Positions 7,586 to 15,723 of a DNA stretch of 47,050 bases are shown here, piece after piece. The stretch comes from Erysipelotrichaceae bacterium (lineage in GTDB: Bacteria > Bacillota_I > Bacilli_A > Erysipelotrichales > Erysipelotrichaceae), in the NCBI GenBank assembly GCA_017432545.1, contig JAFRJA010000081.1, positions 1 through 47,050 on the forward strand, read 5' to 3'. The notes under the pieces are model-generated. The model did no database searches, was not told the DNA's origin, and saw only the letters and a program-made list of their open reading frames with translations. Each line of letters opens with the position of its first letter. Within the stretch, counting starts at the first letter, position 1. The position numbers and the translations under genes were made by a program.

Positions 7586-8572
7586 TTAGTCTACGTAAGA
7601 GTTGAGATCGAATTTGTTAACCTCCGTTACTTCGCTGTTGCCGTTGAGGTCGGCATACCATCTGACGATGTAAAGTTCTGGTTTGTCTTCGACACTCATG
7701 ACCTTGCCACGAGCCATAGCGATGTAGTTAGTACCATTTACTACCTGGCTGGCCAGTAACTGGATCGGGTTGTAGGCAACACCTAAGTATTTTTCCATTG
7801 CCTGATCAAAGCTTGACTGTGCTTCTTCAGAACCTAAAGTACCAGGTTTGCCGGTATCAGTAACTTCCCAGCCACCAACGATGTTGTCATCGGTATCTTC
7901 TCTGGTCTTGATGTCAGTTACATCGATATCATTGATCGAAGAAACGGAAACGTTGCCTTCAAGATCCTTGTAGACCTTCATGATGACATATTTACTTACA
8001 GGTTCAGCTGTAACAGTTGTCGCATGAGCTAAGAACGCATAATTGGTTCCGCTGACTACCTGTGTAGCTAAAACAGTGACAGGTTCATAATCAACACCGA
8101 GCAGACTTTCAACAGCCTTGTTCCAGATCTCCTGCTCATCATCAGCGAGATCAGTTCTGGAAACATCCGCAATTGTCCAGCCACCGAGCAGACCGGTATT
8201 TGCTACCGGAGCTGCTGCCGCAATGTATTTTACATCACAGACATCGCCATCGCTTAATACGACCTTGGTGACATCTTCATCAACGACGTTGCCATTGAGT
8301 GTAACTTCCCAATTGCCTGCTTCACCGTTTTCATAACCGTTGATCGCTGTTACTTTACCCTGATCATCCAGTACGTATTCGAATGTTTCGCCTTGTGCGA
8401 AAGAATCAAACAGATCTTTCAAAGTTGATTTTTCTTTCATCTCAGCCTGCATACCTGCAGATTTTTCGCTTGGGTCAGAGTAGTTGATCATTGCCACGAT
8501 CTGCTTTTTCTGGCAACCCGCAAATACTACCGCGGTCATTAAGACTAATAATAAGGTAATAATCTTTTTCAT
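7586..8572 (-). CDS. lipoprotein with DUF4430-like and two cystatin-like domains
   Basis: A 328-residue surface lipoprotein. A signal peptide ends in the lipobox VVFAGC, with Cys20 as the lipidated residue. Residues about 25-120 resemble a DUF4430 (transcobalamin-like, ubiquitin-like fold) domain, with NWEVTLNGNVVDEDVTKV and LSDGDVCDVKY. Two tandem repeats follow, at about 128-220 and 231-328. Each begins GGW (130-132; 233-235), continues with a helix (IWNKAVESLLG; SFDQAMEKYLG), and has QVVSGTNY (171-178) or QVVNGTNY (276-283), then two strands. GGW, a helix, QVVxGxNY and a following strand is the hallmark order of the cystatin fold, in which the N-terminal Gly and the QxVxG loop plug papain-like cysteine proteases. 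It is therefore predicted to be an envelope-anchored, double-headed cysteine protease inhibitor. A GGAGG ribosome site precedes the ATG. It is probably monocistronic. Confidence 0.75.
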   Translation of the reverse strand: MKKIITLLLVLMTAVVFAGCQKKQIVAMINYSDPSEKSAGMQAEMKEKSTLKDLFDSFAQGETFEYVLDDQGKVTAINGYENGEAGNWEVTLNGNVVDEDVTKVVLSDGDVCDVKYIAAAAPVANTGLLGGWTIADVSRTDLADDEQEIWNKAVESLLGVDYEPVTVLATQVVSGTNYAFLAHATTVTAEPVSKYVIMKVYKDLEGNVSVSSINDIDVTDIKTREDTDDNIVGGWEVTDTGKPGTLGSEEAQSSFDQAMEKYLGVAYNPIQLLASQVVNGTNYIAMARGKVMSVEDKPELYIVRWYADLNGNSEVTEVNKFDLNSYVD

Positions 8573-8620
8573 ATTTTTTTAACCTCCAACAGATATTGTA
8601 TATTAATTCCCTTTATCTTA

Positions 8621-8682
8621 AAAGGATGCTTTAGTCTCATTCAGGATCAACAGATCATTTCTTCTATGAGACCGCATCCTTT
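8621..8682 (-). terminator. long-stem terminator after the diguanylate cyclase gene
   Basis: The outer stem AAAGGATGC/GCATCCTTT and inner stem TCTCAT/ATGAGA enclose a long loop. On the minus strand it ends GCATCCTTTT. The left foot of the stem overlaps the stop codon region of the upstream cyclase gene. Confidence 0.6.
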
Positions 8683-9847
8683 ATTGCTGTCGGTTTCTTC
8701 TGTCTATTCCGTTGATGCTGTAATATGATGCCTTGGCTTCATACATTTTATGGTCAGCCTTCTGGATCAGTTTTTCCAGATTCAGTTCTCTGTACTCTGA
8801 AGCAAGCGCATAGCCTGCTGCCAGACGCAGTATTGTGACCTTTTCACCCTTCCAGGTTCTGGTGATCCTGTTCAGTCTGTTTAAAGTATCGCTAGCTCTT
8901 CTTTTGTTCATTTTGCAGATAGCGACGAATTCATCTCCGCCGATCCTGTAGACCTTGCCGTAATCCTTCATTACCTCATAGATACAATCGGCCGCACCTA
9001 TTATAAGTTCATCTCCGGCTTCATGTCCCAGTGTGTCGTTTGTTTTCTTTAACTCGTTGATATCGATAAGAAAAACAGCCAGGTCCTCCGGAACACTTTC
9101 AGGTTCGCTGTATTTCTTTAATTCCATTGAATACGCATAACGATTAAAAAGACCTGTCAAAGTATCGGTCGTTATCTCTATCTGCTGTTTCTGAATATAA
9201 TCATCAGCTCTGATCTGCGAGAATTCCGTGAAGTGGATATACATTAAAGCGGCTCCGAACGTTAAGGCAAGATAAGAGGTGCGGTATTCAGATCCCAGTG
9301 CTTCCTGCATGATGATACCGGTATTGATCAGGATCACGATCGCAAATAAGGAAATCTGATTCTGATTACGGAAAGACTTTCCGTAATTGATGAAGCGGGA
9401 AAAAGTCAGTATTATGACGACCACATAGACGATGATGTATATAAAGTAAAATGGACCGTGTCTGTAAAAACCGTTTTCGTCGATATAGAATATCCAGCCG
9501 AAGAAACTGGAAATGATCTGAAAGATCGTATTGAATAACAGCACCCCGAACATAATTTTATTGCTGCGTCCCTTTACGTCGATCTGAGCCCAGAGAGCTG
9601 CACCGGCCATAGGTGTCAGGATATAGTCCGCGACTTTGACGAGGATAAGCAACCAGACAGGAAAATTCTTATTGCCGCTTAACTGAAGACCGGTCTTTTC
9701 TGCCAGTGCGGAGAGGCCGATAAGAAAATAAGTCAGATAATAGATCCGCTTATTTTCACTTCTGATTCTTCCATTCTCCCAGACGAGGATGCACAGGATA
9801 AAAAGTGTCATCAGCATCAGGATCATGACCGCTGTGTAGTAATTCAT
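8681..9847 (-). CDS. membrane diguanylate cyclase (GGDEF)
   Basis: A 388-residue protein whose N-terminal ~210 residues hold about 6-7 membrane helices (MNYYTAVMILMLMTLFILCI onward), followed by a GGDEF domain. Visible are DTLTGLFNRYAYS (domain entry), FLIDINELKKTNDTLGHEAG (metal-binding Asp and nucleotide-binding Asn), and the active loop YRIGGDEFVAIC, which is intact. It makes cyclic di-GMP from two GTP at the inner membrane face, gated by the membrane sensor. No RxxD inhibitory site is evident just upstream of GGDEF. A TATAAG box lies 5 bases before the ATG, suggesting a very short or absent leader. A dyad TGTGAC/GTCACA lies about 35-50 bases upstream. Confidence 0.9.
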   Translation of the reverse strand: MNYYTAVMILMLMTLFILCILVWENGRIRSENKRIYYLTYFLIGLSALAEKTGLQLSGNKNFPVWLLILVKVADYILTPMAGAALWAQIDVKGRSNKIMFGVLLFNTIFQIISSFFGWIFYIDENGFYRHGPFYFIYIIVYVVVIILTFSRFINYGKSFRNQNQISLFAIVILINTGIIMQEALGSEYRTSYLALTFGAALMYIHFTEFSQIRADDYIQKQQIEITTDTLTGLFNRYAYSMELKKYSEPESVPEDLAVFLIDINELKKTNDTLGHEAGDELIIGAADCIYEVMKDYGKVYRIGGDEFVAICKMNKRRASDTLNRLNRITRTWKGEKVTILRLAAGYALASEYRELNLEKLIQKADHKMYEAKASYYSINGIDRRNRQQ

Positions 9848-9879
9848 ACCTTCTTATACTACCATAAAGACCGCTTCAA

Positions 9880-9896
9880 TGTGACTTAGTGTCACA
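9880..9896. promoter_or_regulatory. TGTGAC-N5-GTCACA dyad, possible Crp/Fnr-type operator
   Basis: A perfect 6-bp inverted repeat with a 5-base spacer lies upstream of the diguanylate cyclase, around the expected -35 position. It resembles the TGTGA-N6-TCACA sites of the Crp/Fnr family, but the half-site spacing is one base longer. Assignment to that family is tentative. Confidence 0.3.
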
Positions 9897-9945
9897 TATA
9901 CAATATCCGTTCTTAATTGTGTTTATGTTAATAGGTTTCAGCCAG

Positions 9946-9967
9946 AAAAAAAGACCTCAACGAGGCC
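9946..9967 (-). terminator. intrinsic terminator after mscS-like gene
   Basis: On the minus strand the stem GGCCTC-GTT-GAGGTC is followed by a run of seven Ts, about 30 bases after the channel's stop codon. Confidence 0.85.
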
Positions 9968-9996
9968 CTGTATAGCTTTTTAACTGTTACAACTGT

Positions 9997-10794
9997 TTAA
10001 TGCATGACCAGGAGTTCGTCCGTATATGGTTCAATGCCCCTTGCCACCATCTCATCGTAGGTGATCGACATCATCATATCCTTAACTTCTTCCCGCTTGT
10101 GCGCCGGACAGACGTATTTGATCTCGTAGGTTACGCCGCGATCATCGATATCGGCGATACTTTCATAATGGATCTCCTTGAGATGCGGGCATTCAGCTTT
10201 CATCCTCTCACAGACCCTGTTGAAGCAGTCATCGACCTTCGCTCTCTCCGTCGAGAAGTTGAACAGGAAATGCTGGATGTGACCGTCCTTGATCTTTTCG
10301 ATCGATCTGATCTCGGAGTTGTTTACGGTATATGTTGCCTTGGTCAGAATAGACTGGAACTTTGTAACTTTGGTGGAGAAGTATTTTACGTCACATTCTT
10401 CGCCATTGTAACGGACTAAGTCCCCGACTTTATAGAAGTTATGATTATAGATATTGAGGCCGGCAATAATATCCTTTAAAGAATCCTGTAAAGCCAGACC
10501 GACGATCGTTGCGGCGATACCAAGACCGGTGAAGATGCCGGCGACATTGATGCCGTGAAATTTCATGATCAGTACAGCGGCTACGACACCGACGACATAC
10601 TGCAGCACATTAAAGAACACTCCTAAGAAAGTATTGCGGTGCTGATCTTCTTTACCGGTATAGGCAACTTTCTTGATGAGATACTGTTTGATCAGATAGA
10701 AATCGAGCATGGCGATAACCACGATCAAAGTGCTCATCAGGAACGCTTTAGAGGTAAAATATTCAAATAATTCTTTAAATCCTTCGGAAATCAT
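9997..10794 (-). CDS. small-conductance mechanosensitive channel (MscS family)
   Basis: A 265-residue channel protein of the short MscS type: three N-terminal transmembrane helices, a Gly/Ala-rich pore helix (GVVAAVLIMKF … GIFTGLGIAATIVGLALQD), then the cytoplasmic beta domain (DSLKDIIAGLNIYNHNFYKV, the canonical hinge after the pore; GDLVRYNGEECDVKYFSTKV) and a C-terminal alpha/beta domain. It opens on membrane tension to release osmolytes. The Gly pairs in the pore helix and the KVGD segment fit the family. It is monocistronic: its own terminator follows and the frl operon terminator lies just upstream. Confidence 0.9.
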   Translation of the reverse strand: MISEGFKELFEYFTSKAFLMSTLIVVIAMLDFYLIKQYLIKKVAYTGKEDQHRNTFLGVFFNVLQYVVGVVAAVLIMKFHGINVAGIFTGLGIAATIVGLALQDSLKDIIAGLNIYNHNFYKVGDLVRYNGEECDVKYFSTKVTKFQSILTKATYTVNNSEIRSIEKIKDGHIQHFLFNFSTERAKVDDCFNRVCERMKAECPHLKEIHYESIADIDDRGVTYEIKYVCPAHKREEVKDMMMSITYDEMVARGIEPYTDELLVMH

Positions 10795-10837
10795 AATTTC
10801 TATGTTTTAATATTAACATGATTTACTTCATATTTTA

Positions 10838-10857
10838 AAAACTGCCTTGGCAGTTTT
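10838..10857 (-). terminator. terminator of the frl-type operon
   Basis: The compact stem AAAACTGCC-AA-GGCAGTTTT is followed by TAAAATA on the minus strand. It begins 3 bases after the stop of the last operon gene. Confidence 0.75.
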
Positions 10858-10859
10858 CG

Positions 10860-11288
10860 TTAATCACCTTGAATGATGATGCTGATGGTTCGGTGTGACG
10901 GTCCGTCAAATTCGCAAAAATAGATATCCTGAGCTGAGCCGATCACCGTTTCCCCATTTAGCAATGGCAAGTGACAATGATTGCCGACAATCAGGCTTTT
11001 CAGATGCCCGGTTGGATTACCGCCGGTCGAACCATAGTCTCTCAACATATGACAATGCGCATAGGGATGATCCTCGGGAATGATCCGTTTGAGAAAATCA
11101 TCGATGTCGCTTTCCAGGCATTCCAGCCCCTCATTCATCGTAATACCGGTCGTCGTATGTTTACTCTCGACCGTCACCATACCGTTTCTGATCTCTGAAT
11201 TGGCCACTATTTTTTTCACCTCTTCCGTGATCAGAAAATACTGGTTGTATTCGCTGGTATCAATATTTAATTCATGAATCTCTATCAT
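10860..11288 (-). CDS. YjbQ/UPF0047 family protein
   Basis: A 142-residue member of the YjbQ (UPF0047) family. Visible conserved blocks are VESKHTTTGITMNEGLE (the HTT-A/G-I-x-NE block), YAHCHMLRDYGSTGGNPTGH with LKSLIVGNHCHLPLLNG, and GSAQDIYFCEFDGPSHRTI (the Q-x-I-Y-x-x-EFDGP block). Some family members were reported to have weak thiamine-phosphate synthase-like activity, but the true role is unsettled. Last gene of the frl-type operon, 5 bases after the amidohydrolase. Its repeated pairing with amidohydrolase and TIM-barrel genes here suggests a role in sugar or amine intermediate processing rather than thiamine synthesis (inference). Confidence 0.85.
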   Translation of the reverse strand: MIEIHELNIDTSEYNQYFLITEEVKKIVANSEIRNGMVTVESKHTTTGITMNEGLECLESDIDDFLKRIIPEDHPYAHCHMLRDYGSTGGNPTGHLKSLIVGNHCHLPLLNGETVIGSAQDIYFCEFDGPSHRTISIIIQGD

Positions 11289-11293
11289 CTTGC

Positions 11294-12157
11294 TTATTCC
11301 TCACCTGGATCATAACCCAGAAAATCGATCGCATTTTGTCCTTTGATCAGTCTCAACGTACTTTCTCTGAAAACGAGCTCGTCGATCGCCTTGGACATTC
11401 TGATCATCTCAAAACGCGGATCATTTGTCCCAAACATCACCTGGTGTCTTAAACTTCTATCGATCCAGGTCACAGGCACATCTTTTGTCAGCATCTGCGT
11501 ATAGAATTCTTTGGCGCTGTCAAAATACAGAGCTGAAGTATCGGTATAGACGTTGGGATATTTCAGCATCAGCATCGCCACTTCCCTGCACCAGGGCCAG
11601 CCGAAGTGGGCGAGGCAGAAGCGCAGATCACTTCTTTCTTCCGCCAGTTTTTCAAAATCCAGAGGATGACAGTTTTTCGTTAAAGCATTTTTCTCAAAAG
11701 AAAGACCACAATGGAAAATGATCGGCTTGTTGTATTTCACACACAGATCATAGATGTCATTCATGATAGGATCTGAAGGATGAAAATTCTGTCTTGACGG
11801 ATGAAGTTTCAGGCCTTTGAGATCAAGTTTCGTGAAAGCATATTCCAGTTTCTCGCCCGCTTTCTCATCGTGAGGATCGACACTGGCGAAACCGATGAAA
11901 CGATGCGGTGCCATATCGACGAGCTTTCTGATCTCTTCATTGCTGACCAGGACTTCGCCATTCATGGAAGAACTGTAATCTTCGGGAAGAAGAACGGCTT
12001 TATCGATCTTGGCACAGTTGAGTTTATTGAAAAAGTGCTGCAGGGTACAGGTACCGTTCTTATGCAGATTCAGCTCATTATGACGAAGTTCCTCTTTTTT
12101 CTCATCACCATTGATCGGCTTGAAGAAAGCCGGATGGACATGGATATCGATAACCAT
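11294..12157 (-). CDS. amidohydrolase-2 family metal-dependent hydrolase
   Basis: A 287-residue TIM-barrel hydrolase of the amidohydrolase-2 (ACMSD-like) group. Metal and catalytic motifs are DIHVHP at residues 3-8, GLKLHPSRQNFHP, IIFHCGLS (the His after strand 5), FCLAHFGWPWC, and the final acidic residue in MFGTNDPRFE. The family hydrolyses or decarboxylates small substrates with a single divalent metal. The start codon shares one base with the upstream frlC stop (TGATG), so the two are translationally coupled. In the operon it may cleave a side-chain group from the amine part of the substrate (inference; no substrate can be named). Confidence 0.85.
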   Translation of the reverse strand: MVIDIHVHPAFFKPINGDEKKEELRHNELNLHKNGTCTLQHFFNKLNCAKIDKAVLLPEDYSSSMNGEVLVSNEEIRKLVDMAPHRFIGFASVDPHDEKAGEKLEYAFTKLDLKGLKLHPSRQNFHPSDPIMNDIYDLCVKYNKPIIFHCGLSFEKNALTKNCHPLDFEKLAEERSDLRFCLAHFGWPWCREVAMLMLKYPNVYTDTSALYFDSAKEFYTQMLTKDVPVTWIDRSLRHQVMFGTNDPRFEMIRMSKAIDELVFRESTLRLIKGQNAIDFLGYDPGEE

Positions 12158-12987
12158 CAGAAACCTGCTTCTTTCATCATCGCTCTTACATTGTCGATCG
12201 CTCTGCGGGCATAGAAACGCGGTTCATTGATATAACCGGTGACCAGCTCGATCGTGGCGGTCTTATCATAGCCGATCTCCTTGAGTTCCTTGATCAGTTC
12301 CGGCAAAGGTATCATGCCTTCTCCCGGCATCACGTGATCATCAGAATCCTTTACGCCATCGATCAGGTGCATGTGATACATCTTGTCACCTAACTTATCG
12401 AAATAATCCATGATGCTTTCAAACTGCGTAAAAGGCGGCACGACATCGCACATACCGACAAGACACGGCGAATCGATCTCCTTGAACAGTCTCTGCAGAT
12501 CATTGGCACTCTTGATGACATTGGATTCATAGACTGTCAGTGCCTCCATGACGATCTTCATGTCTATCTTTTCGGCGTGAGCGACCAGTTCTCTGACACT
12601 CTTGATCAAGCGTTCCCAGATCTCTTCACTTGTCGCGCCATAACCCGCATGAGCGGCGGAGATCAAGGTATAATCGGCACCCATCTCCTTAGCCATATCA
12701 AAACACAGTTTCAGATATGCGATCGCATCCTGACGCATCGCTTCTGAACCGATCATATAGTTATATGGATAGGCATTGTGTTCAGGACAATAACCCCTGA
12801 TCTCTATCTCATATTTGTCACGCAGTCTTTTTATTTCGTTTATGTCACCGGCCTTAAGATCCGGTGCATAGGCGTGAGGTCTGCCACCCCACAGTTCAAT
12901 ATAGTCATAACCGAAACGTTTGGCATCAACAAAAATATGTTCAATGTCGTTGCGCTGATAGCCGCTTGTGAACATTCCGAGTTTCAT
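12157..12987 (-). CDS. frlC: fructoselysine 3-epimerase (FrlC)
   Basis: A 276-residue TIM-barrel epimerase strongly resembling E. coli FrlC, from recalled sequence: the N-terminus MKLGMFTSGYQRNDIEH, then YIELWGGRPHAYAPDLKAG, AYPYNYMIG, DMAKEMGADYTLISAAHAGY, MEALTVYESNV, SIMDYFDKLGDKMYHMHLID, MPGEGMIPLPELIKE and TIELVTGYINEPRFYARRAI all match FrlC blocks. FrlC interconverts fructoselysine and psicoselysine, so that C3 epimers of Amadori products can enter the pathway. Ligand residues visible include Glu in MEAL, Asp in GMCDV, His in HMHL and Glu in TIELV. An AGGAG ribosome site lies 10 bases before the ATG. It sits between a FrlD-like kinase and the amidohydrolase. Confidence 0.92.
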   Translation of the reverse strand: MKLGMFTSGYQRNDIEHIFVDAKRFGYDYIELWGGRPHAYAPDLKAGDINEIKRLRDKYEIEIRGYCPEHNAYPYNYMIGSEAMRQDAIAYLKLCFDMAKEMGADYTLISAAHAGYGATSEEIWERLIKSVRELVAHAEKIDMKIVMEALTVYESNVIKSANDLQRLFKEIDSPCLVGMCDVVPPFTQFESIMDYFDKLGDKMYHMHLIDGVKDSDDHVMPGEGMIPLPELIKELKEIGYDKTATIELVTGYINEPRFYARRAIDNVRAMMKEAGF

Positions 12988-13013
12988 GATGTTTTTACTC
13001 CTGTTTTATTATT

Positions 13014-13811
13014 TTATTTACTGTCCCACGGCTCGAAGACCTCAACGACTCTGCTGGCGATCTTAGCGCCGGTACGCATCGCCTTAAGGACATCATCACC
13101 GTTCATTATGCTGTAAAGGAATCCGGCGATATAGGCATCTCCTGCGCCTACCGTATTGACTACTTTTCTCGCCAGATAGATAGGCCCGACATGGAAACCC
13201 GTCTCATCATATGACAGACTGCCCTGTTCGCCGAAGGTTGCGACCGCGATCTTCATCCCGCGATCGACTTTATCTTTTAAGAATGCCTTGATGAATTCAT
13301 CACTGCCTTTGTGATAGGAATAGAAACCATAAGTGACATAAGGTAAGGTCTCTTCGACTAGCGGATGATCAAGTTTGTCCGCATAGTCAAAAGCGATCGG
13401 TACGCCCTTTTCCGCGATCTTCGGCAATACCTTTTCCGCCTTGCCCCATAAAGCAGTGTGGACCAGATCATGTTCGCAGGCGAAACGCACATCTTCATCA
13501 TCGAATTCGATGTTTTCCAGTACGCCCTCAACATAATCCCCATGAACGCGGTCATTGCCATTCATATCCATATAGGTAATGGCTGTATTGCCTTCTTTGA
13601 CCTTCAGATGTGATATATCAAGACCTTCCTTCTTTAAAGCCTCAATCATCCACTTTCCGTATTCATCTGAACCGGTCGTGGAAATGATCGATACATCAGC
13701 ACCCAGTTTCTTCAGATTGACACCGGTATCCACGACATTACCTGTCGGATACTTTTTGCCTATCCTTTCATAAACATCGATACAGTTGTCACCAATTTCC
13801 GCAATTCTCAT
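13014..13811 (-). CDS. PfkB family sugar kinase, second FrlD-like kinase
   Basis: A 265-residue ribokinase/PfkB kinase related to FrlD. It begins MRIAEIGDNCIDVYERIGKK (FrlD pattern xIGDNCxDxY) and has TGSDEYGKWMIEALKKEGLD, HGDYVEGVLENIEF, TALWGKAEKVLPKI and the C-terminal PfkB motif NTVGAGDAYIAGF with catalytic Asp. It differs from the other FrlD in the operon in its substrate-side N-terminal region (GNVVDTGVNLKKLG instead of GGGPVNMAVY), so it probably phosphorylates a different glycated or ketose substrate (inference). The ATG at 13811 is preferred because AAGGTG lies 6 bases before it; an earlier in-frame ATG at 13820 has no good ribosome site. Confidence 0.88.
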   Translation of the reverse strand: MRIAEIGDNCIDVYERIGKKYPTGNVVDTGVNLKKLGADVSIISTTGSDEYGKWMIEALKKEGLDISHLKVKEGNTAITYMDMNGNDRVHGDYVEGVLENIEFDDEDVRFACEHDLVHTALWGKAEKVLPKIAEKGVPIAFDYADKLDHPLVEETLPYVTYGFYSYHKGSDEFIKAFLKDKVDRGMKIAVATFGEQGSLSYDETGFHVGPIYLARKVVNTVGAGDAYIAGFLYSIMNGDDVLKAMRTGAKIASRVVEVFEPWDSK

Positions 13812-13823
13812 AACAGTCACCTT

Positions 13824-14636
13824 CTATAGTTTTTCTCTTATTTTATATACGACCGACATGAACTCTTTAACTCTGTTCACATCGACATGATTTTCCAGCT
13901 TGCCATCAAACTTGAAAGTCGTTCCTACAACTGCCGCATCCGCATTCTTCAGTTTGCGCTCGATCGTATCCACCCGACAGCCCGTATTGCATAAGACGAC
14001 GACTTCGGGATTGGCTTGTTTGACCGACAGGATCAGTTCGTCATCTACGTCCTCGCCTGCCGCATTGGCCGAGATACATAAGCCATCCGGGGCTGCTTTG
14101 GCGATCGTGGTCCGGGCAATGTCTTTGAGCGGACGCGGATCAAGAGAGCGGTCGGATTCCGGATTGATGAAATACAGCATCTTCAGATCATCCAGATGTA
14201 AGGCATATTTCCTTCTGATGACCTCCGAGAAGTCATTGTTGTAGAAACCGCCGTCACCGACATAGACGCCGGAGAAAGTTCCTCTGACATAAGCCGCATT
14301 TACGCCGGCCGCCAGCTCGAGACAGGCAATTCCATCAGATATCGCATCGACCCCGAAAGGTACTCTGATCTCGCTTTTCAGACAGCCGATGACATAAGCC
14401 ATCGCCGCAACCGTATTGCGGTCCATATTCCGCTGGTACGGAAAAGAGAACTCATTTGAAAAAATGATACCGTCAACACCGCCATCCTGTAAAGCCTTCA
14501 AATCGGCTCTGGCATCTTCGACGACTTTATCCATATTCATGCCGTATTTCCACATTGGATCACCCGGAAGCGGATCCAGGTGCAACATGGCGATGATCGG
14601 TTTTTTAACTTTGAACAGTTCTTCAGTCCACAACAT
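13824..14636 (-). CDS. BtpA/SgcQ family TIM-barrel protein
   Basis: A 270-residue member of the BtpA/SgcQ family. Signatures: KPIIAMLHLDPLPGDPMW at the N-terminus, ALQDGGVDGIIFSNEFSFPY, VPFGVDAISDGIACLELA, VNAAYVRGTFSGVYVGDGG, PDGLCISANAAGEDVDDEL and ADAAVVGTTFKFDGKLENHV (a phosphate-binding-like terminal loop). SgcQ occurs in a cryptic E. coli sugar operon, and BtpA was tied to photosystem I stability; no enzyme activity is firmly established. The start at MLWTEE (14636) has GGGGAG 6 bases upstream; an in-frame ATG at 14660 lies inside the preceding gene. Its place between the deglycase and a kinase suggests a phospho-sugar role (inference). Confidence 0.85.
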   Translation of the reverse strand: MLWTEELFKVKKPIIAMLHLDPLPGDPMWKYGMNMDKVVEDARADLKALQDGGVDGIIFSNEFSFPYQRNMDRNTVAAMAYVIGCLKSEIRVPFGVDAISDGIACLELAAGVNAAYVRGTFSGVYVGDGGFYNNDFSEVIRRKYALHLDDLKMLYFINPESDRSLDPRPLKDIARTTIAKAAPDGLCISANAAGEDVDDELILSVKQANPEVVVLCNTGCRVDTIERKLKNADAAVVGTTFKFDGKLENHVDVNRVKEFMSVVYKIREKL

Positions 14637-14649
14637 ATCTATCTCCCCA

Positions 14650-15711
14650 TTAGTACTCAAACTGACGGTAATATCTTCTGATCGTAAGCGGATGTCTCAG
14701 GAAGAGTTCCATATAGGCATCGACTCTCGCATTGACGGCCCTCATGACGTGATGAGAAATACTTCCTCTGAATTCTTCAGATATGCCTTTGAGTTCGAAT
14801 TCCTTTGTATCTATTATGACGTAATTTGCGCACACTTTCGGTAAGAATCTTGCGACTCTTTCCGCCAGAGGCCGCTGTTCATCTTCGCCGATAAACAGAG
14901 TGACCGGGGTATCGGCCACGATTATCTCCTGCATGCCATGGAAGAATTCCGGGGCACTGATGGACTTGGTCCTGACCCACATCTGTTCCTCCCAGTAGCA
15001 CATGCCATAAGAATAGGTCGCACCGTACTGATTGCCGCAACCGATGAAATAATGCGGATAATCCGGATGAGCTCTGAAGAACTCGACTCTGCTTCTGGCG
15101 TGATCATAGGCCCAGGCATCAGCTGCCTTTTCCACACTGATCAGAGCTTCGGCCAGATTCTCTTCCATTTCCTTGTTATAGCGCTCATATTCCGGGAACT
15201 CGTTGTTCTTATACATCAGGTAGTTGGCTACCATGTAGAACTTGAGCTGTTCGTTCTTTTCGTAGACGACAAGATAATCCTGTTTATCATCTTGCGTCAG
15301 AACTGATCCCGGGGTATCGATAAACGCAAACACTCTGGCACCCATACCTTTTACTTTATCGACCAGTTCCACCATTTCCTTGGTGTTGCCGGATACTGAT
15401 GAATAGATGAGTACCGAATTGTTCGTAAACTTTTTGTTGCCGGTCGTCAGAAATTCGGCCGCGTTGTCGACATAGACCGGTAAAGTCGATTTGCCGCGCA
15501 TATATACTTCGACCTGTAAAGCGCTGGCCCAGGTACCGCCGATGCCCATAAAAAAGATCGAATCAAAATCATCAGCCCAGATCTGATCGATGATCTTCTC
15601 GATCTGCGGTCTTAAAGCCAGAGCCCCCTTGATACTCTCCCGGGTCTCTTCTTCATTGAAGCTGCGAAGATTCGGCCCTTCATTCTCTTTCCACATTTCC
15701 GCTTTATACAT
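14650..15711 (-). CDS. frlB: SIS-domain Amadori-6-phosphate deglycase (FrlB/GfrF-like)
   Basis: A 353-residue protein with two SIS domains. The first carries FFMGIGGTWASALQVEVYM (phospho-sugar loop) and VLIYSSVSGNTKEMVELVDK (S-S-x-SGNT-K-E motif). The second carries HYFIGCGNQYGATYSYGMCY and the AxEFFHGMQEII block that matches the ESGEFRHGPLEI region of FrlB. The C-terminus RRYYRQFEY parallels that of E. coli FrlB. FrlB cleaves fructoselysine 6-phosphate to lysine and glucose 6-phosphate; GfrF does this for glucoselysine 6-phosphate. The two cannot be told apart from sequence alone, hence the symbol is by operon context. AGGGAG ribosome site before ATG. Confidence 0.85.
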   Translation of the reverse strand: MYKAEMWKENEGPNLRSFNEEETRESIKGALALRPQIEKIIDQIWADDFDSIFFMGIGGTWASALQVEVYMRGKSTLPVYVDNAAEFLTTGNKKFTNNSVLIYSSVSGNTKEMVELVDKVKGMGARVFAFIDTPGSVLTQDDKQDYLVVYEKNEQLKFYMVANYLMYKNNEFPEYERYNKEMEENLAEALISVEKAADAWAYDHARSRVEFFRAHPDYPHYFIGCGNQYGATYSYGMCYWEEQMWVRTKSISAPEFFHGMQEIIVADTPVTLFIGEDEQRPLAERVARFLPKVCANYVIIDTKEFELKGISEEFRGSISHHVMRAVNARVDAYMELFLRHPLTIRRYYRQFEY

Positions 15712-15723
15712 ATTTTTCTCCCT

